64,000 bases of DNA from Haemophilus_A paraphrohaemolyticus_A (GTDB taxonomy: Bacteria; Pseudomonadota; Gammaproteobacteria; Enterobacterales; Pasteurellaceae), in contig NZ_QEQF01000010.1 of assembly GCF_003253115.1 (NCBI RefSeq), forward strand, positions 1 through 64,000. The letters run 5' to 3'. Numbering within the stretch: the first letter of the stretch is position 1; every line of letters begins with the position of its first letter. A program made the translations under genes and the position numbers. Below, in pieces: positions 61,807 through 64,000 of this stretch. The notes beneath the pieces are model-generated. The model worked only from the letters and a program-made list of their open reading frames with translations. It had not been told where the DNA came from and did no database searches.

Positions 61807-61844
61807 TTTTGTTTTTCACTTTAAACAAAATATAAGGAATAACT

Positions 61845-63074
61845 ATGGCTAAAGTTTCTCTCGACAAATCAAAAATCAAATTTTTATTACTCGAAGGCGT
61901 GCACCCAAACGCACTGGAAGTATTAAAAGCGGCAGGCTACACCAACATTGAGTATCACAAAAAAGCACTAGATGGCGAAGAGCTTATCGAAGCAATTAAA
62001 GATGCACACTTTGTAGGCATTCGTTCGCGCACACATTTAACCAAAGAGATTTTAGAACACGCCCCAAAATTAGTGGCGGTAGGCTGTTTCTGTATCGGTA
62101 CTAACCAAGTGGATTTAGCGGAAGCGAAACGTCGTGGTATCCCTGTGTTTAATGCACCGTTCTCAAATACCCGTTCTGTGGCGGAATTAGTGTTGGCAGA
62201 AATCATCTTGTTAATGCGTCAAGTACCGAAAGCGAATATGGAAGTACATCGCGGCGTGTGGAACAAATCGGCTGCGGGTGCAAATGAAGTACGTGGCAAA
62301 AAATTGGGTATTATCGGCTACGGACACATTGGTTCACAATTAAGCATTATTGCTGAAGCGGTGGGGATGCAGGTTTACTTCTATGACATTGAAAATAAAT
62401 TACCGCTTGGCAATGCTCAACAAGTTGCAAGTTTGGATGAATTACTTGCAAGTTGTGATGCAATTTCTTTACATGTGCCAGAAAATGCCTCCACCAAGAA
62501 TTTAATGAACGCAGAGCGTATTGCGAAATTGAAAAACGACTCAATTTTAGTGAATGCTGCACGTGGCACGGTAGTTGATATTGATGCCTTATCGGATCGT
62601 TTAGAAGCGAACACTTTACGCGGTGCAGCGATTGATGTATTCCCTGTTGAGCCAGCATCAATCAACGATCCGTTTGAATCGCCATTACGTAAATTTGACA
62701 ACGTTATCTTAACGCCACACATCGGTGGTTCAACGGCGGAAGCTCAAGAAAATATCGGTACAGAAGTGGCAAATAAATTTGTGAAATACTCCGATAACGG
62801 CTCAACCTTATCGGCAGTAAACTTCCCTGAAGTATCACTCCCAGCCAACAACAATGCGAAACGTTTATTACACATTCACCAAAACAAACCAGGTATTCTA
62901 AATAAAATCAACCAAGTGTTTGTGGATCAAAACGTGAATATCGCTGGTCAATATTTACAAACAGATCCAGAAATTGGTTATGTAGTAATAGATGTTCAGC
63001 TTGAAGACAGCTCAGAAGCACTAAAACGCTTGAAAGAGATTGACGGTACAATTAAAGCGCGTGTGCTTTACTAG
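61845..63074 (+). CDS. serA: D-3-phosphoglycerate dehydrogenase
   Basis: SerA oxidises 3-phosphoglycerate in the first step of serine synthesis. The 409-residue protein has the substrate segment GCFCIGTNQVDL and the NAD motif GIIGYGHIGSQL, then the catalytic Arg of NAARGTVVD and the PHIGGSTAEAQENIG block. A C-terminal ACT domain (about 335-409, HQNKPGILNKINQVF) gives serine feedback. The length matches E. coli SerA (410). It is separated from rpiA by a terminator and closed by another. Confidence 0.97.
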   Translation: MAKVSLDKSKIKFLLLEGVHPNALEVLKAAGYTNIEYHKKALDGEELIEAIKDAHFVGIRSRTHLTKEILEHAPKLVAVGCFCIGTNQVDLAEAKRRGIPVFNAPFSNTRSVAELVLAEIILLMRQVPKANMEVHRGVWNKSAAGANEVRGKKLGIIGYGHIGSQLSIIAEAVGMQVYFYDIENKLPLGNAQQVASLDELLASCDAISLHVPENASTKNLMNAERIAKLKNDSILVNAARGTVVDIDALSDRLEANTLRGAAIDVFPVEPASINDPFESPLRKFDNVILTPHIGGSTAEAQENIGTEVANKFVKYSDNGSTLSAVNFPEVSLPANNNAKRLLHIHQNKPGILNKINQVFVDQNVNIAGQYLQTDPEIGYVVIDVQLEDSSEALKRLKEIDGTIKARVLY

Positions 63075-63091
63075 TTCTCTAATTTGAATAT

Positions 63092-63123
63092 AACGGTTGA
63101 GTACTACTCAGCCGTTTTTTTAT
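63092..63123 (+). terminator. Intrinsic terminator of serA
   Basis: AACGGTTGAG and CTCAGCCGTT form a 10-base stem (one G-T pair) followed by seven T residues, 18 bases after the serA stop. Confidence 0.85.
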
Positions 63124-63268
63124 TCATTTTTACTTAGTTTTTAAAACAAATCTTCGTGCTGTTTTTTGAATGTGGCACTTATTTAAAAAACTAAAATTTC
63201 AAGTTAATCAGTATAAATATCCATATTAAAGACATTAATATAGAATAAAAGACTGCTCTTTTCATTAA

Positions 63269-63349
63269 TTTCACGTGAAAATTTTATATTTCTCTTCTTT
63301 ACTTTCTGATTACTTAGGCATATTCTTCACGCTATGCGAATTATTCGCA
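63269..63349. promoter_or_regulatory. Two palindromes upstream of the SNF-family transporter
   Basis: TTTCACGTGAAA (63269-63280) and TGCGAAT-T-ATTCGCA (63335-63349) are perfect palindromes in the 287-base gap between the serA terminator and the next gene. They may be operators or small hairpins. No coding sequence was seen in the gap. Confidence 0.35.
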
Positions 63350-63410
63350 ACTTATTTGATTTATCTCAAGCAACTGTTTGCATTTTTAATTTTTTTAGAG
63401 GAACTTTTCC

Positions 63411-64000
63411 GTGTCTAATCAAACTACCCACAAACGCGAAACCTTCTCAGGTCGCCAAGCGTTTATTATGGCAGCCATCGGATCAGCTGTAGGCTTAGGG
63501 AACATCTGGCGTTTCCCTTATACCACTTATGAAAATGGTGGCGGTGCATTTATCATTCCTTACATCGTGGCACTTTTAACCGCAGGGATTCCGCTACTTT
63601 TCTTGGACTTTGCGATTGGTCATCGCCATCGTGCCGCCGCACCACTCTCATTCCGTCGCTTAAATAAACACTTTGAAGTGTTTGGTTGGTGGCAAGTAAT
63701 GGTAAACGTCATCATCGGCTTATACTACGCCGTCGTACTCGGCTGGGCAGCGATTTATACTTTCTTTTCATTTAGCAAAACTTGGGGCGATAAACCTGTT
63801 GATTTCTTCGTCGGTGAGTTCCTTAAAATGGGCGATATTGCACAAGGCGTGAGCTTTGATTTCGTTGGCTTAGTAACAGGCCCATTGATTGCCGTTTGGG
63901 TTGTTGCATTATTAGTATTAGCCCTTGGCGTACAAAAAGGGATTGCAAAAAGCTCAAGTATTTTAATGCCAGTATTGGTGGTGATGTTCGTGGCACTCGT
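63411..64000 (+). CDS. SNF/NSS-family sodium-dependent transporter, 3' end outside window
   Basis: The frame opens at GTG with AGAGGAA upstream and runs to the window edge (196 codons visible). The first transmembrane segment contains GSAVGLGNIWRFPY, the sodium-binding signature of neurotransmitter:sodium symporters, and NGGGAFIIPYI follows. About five membrane helices are visible. Bacterial members import amino acids such as tryptophan, tyrosine or leucine with sodium. The substrate cannot be told from this half. Confidence 0.88.
   Translation, partial: MSNQTTHKRETFSGRQAFIMAAIGSAVGLGNIWRFPYTTYENGGGAFIIPYIVALLTAGIPLLFLDFAIGHRHRAAAPLSFRRLNKHFEVFGWWQVMVNVIIGLYYAVVLGWAAIYTFFSFSKTWGDKPVDFFVGEFLKMGDIAQGVSFDFVGLVTGPLIAVWVVALLVLALGVQKGIAKSSSILMPVLVVMFVAL

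Noticed and set aside
1..64000. tRNA, rRNA, prophage, insertion sequence or CRISPR array
   Set aside because: Both strands were read for conserved rRNA/tRNA segments, transposase-like proteins and regular spaced repeats; none was found. Small RNAs cannot be excluded by reading alone.

Overview
The window is chromosomal DNA from a gammaproteobacterium of the family Pasteurellaceae. Two lines of evidence support this. Gene order and protein sequences match Haemophilus, Actinobacillus and Mannheimia in block after block. The 9-mer ACAAGCGGT also recurs throughout (for example at 22136, 35818, 40420 and 48569); this is the DNA-uptake signal of the Actinobacillus pleuropneumoniae / Mannheimia haemolytica branch, not the Haemophilus influenzae form AAGTGCGGT. 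The species cannot be fixed from the window alone.

Layout. (1) 1-4.6 kb is the end of a surface-polysaccharide locus: a GT52-type glycosyltransferase (cut by the window edge), a WbaP-type initiating sugar transferase, a SIR2-like gene and rmlB. The first three genes are much more AT-rich than the rest of the window. (2) 4.6-9.7 kb, minus strand: yggU-yggT, yggL, trmB and the fatty acid/phospholipid block yceD-rpmF-plsX-fabH. (3) 9.9-29.1 kb is housekeeping DNA in short conserved blocks: DUF4328, ypjD-corB, cstA, lpoA-yraN-diaA-dolP facing rsmI, mpl, pgdX facing oxyR-fabR, rsmC facing holD, znuA, yciO-rluB, a nitroreductase and a DUF3298 lipoprotein. (4) 29.2-35.0 kb holds RNase E with a long structured leader, convergent with RNase R. 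(5) 35.2-53.4 kb is a complete division and cell wall (dcw) cluster, rsmH-ftsL-ftsI-murE-murF-mraY-murD-ftsW-murG-murC-ddl-ftsQ-ftsA-ftsZ-lpxC, without mraZ at its head. (6) 53.6-64.0 kb holds slyD, ilvA, glmM, a small FtsZ-related gene, a pepSY-qseB-qseC operon, rpiA, serA and the start of an SNF-family transporter.

Most of the window serves envelope growth and division: precursor synthesis (glmM, murC-F, mraY, murG, ddl), recycling (mpl), septal synthesis (ftsW, ftsI, lpoA) and the Z-ring (ftsQAZ). The most unusual gene lies at 57273-57965 on the minus strand. It encodes a 230-residue protein that aligns along most of its length with FtsZ, especially the C-terminal domain, but lacks the GTP-binding glycine loops, the linker and the C-terminal peptide. 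It keeps two acidic residues of the T7 loop, which completes the GTPase site of a neighbouring subunit. It has its own ribosome binding site and is bracketed by terminators. I recognise no described family for it and propose a nucleotide-free FtsZ relative that may cap or tune FtsZ filaments.

Other points of interest: a SIR2-like gene translationally coupled to rmlB with altered active-site residues; a dispersed family of GTAGGG...CCCTAC inverted repeats in intergenic spaces; a hairpin overlapping the murF ribosome binding site; a degenerate triplication in FtsI; duplicated motifs in the RNase E tail; and a near-textbook OmpR-family direct repeat upstream of pepSY-qseBC. No rRNA, tRNA, CRISPR array, prophage or insertion sequence was seen.
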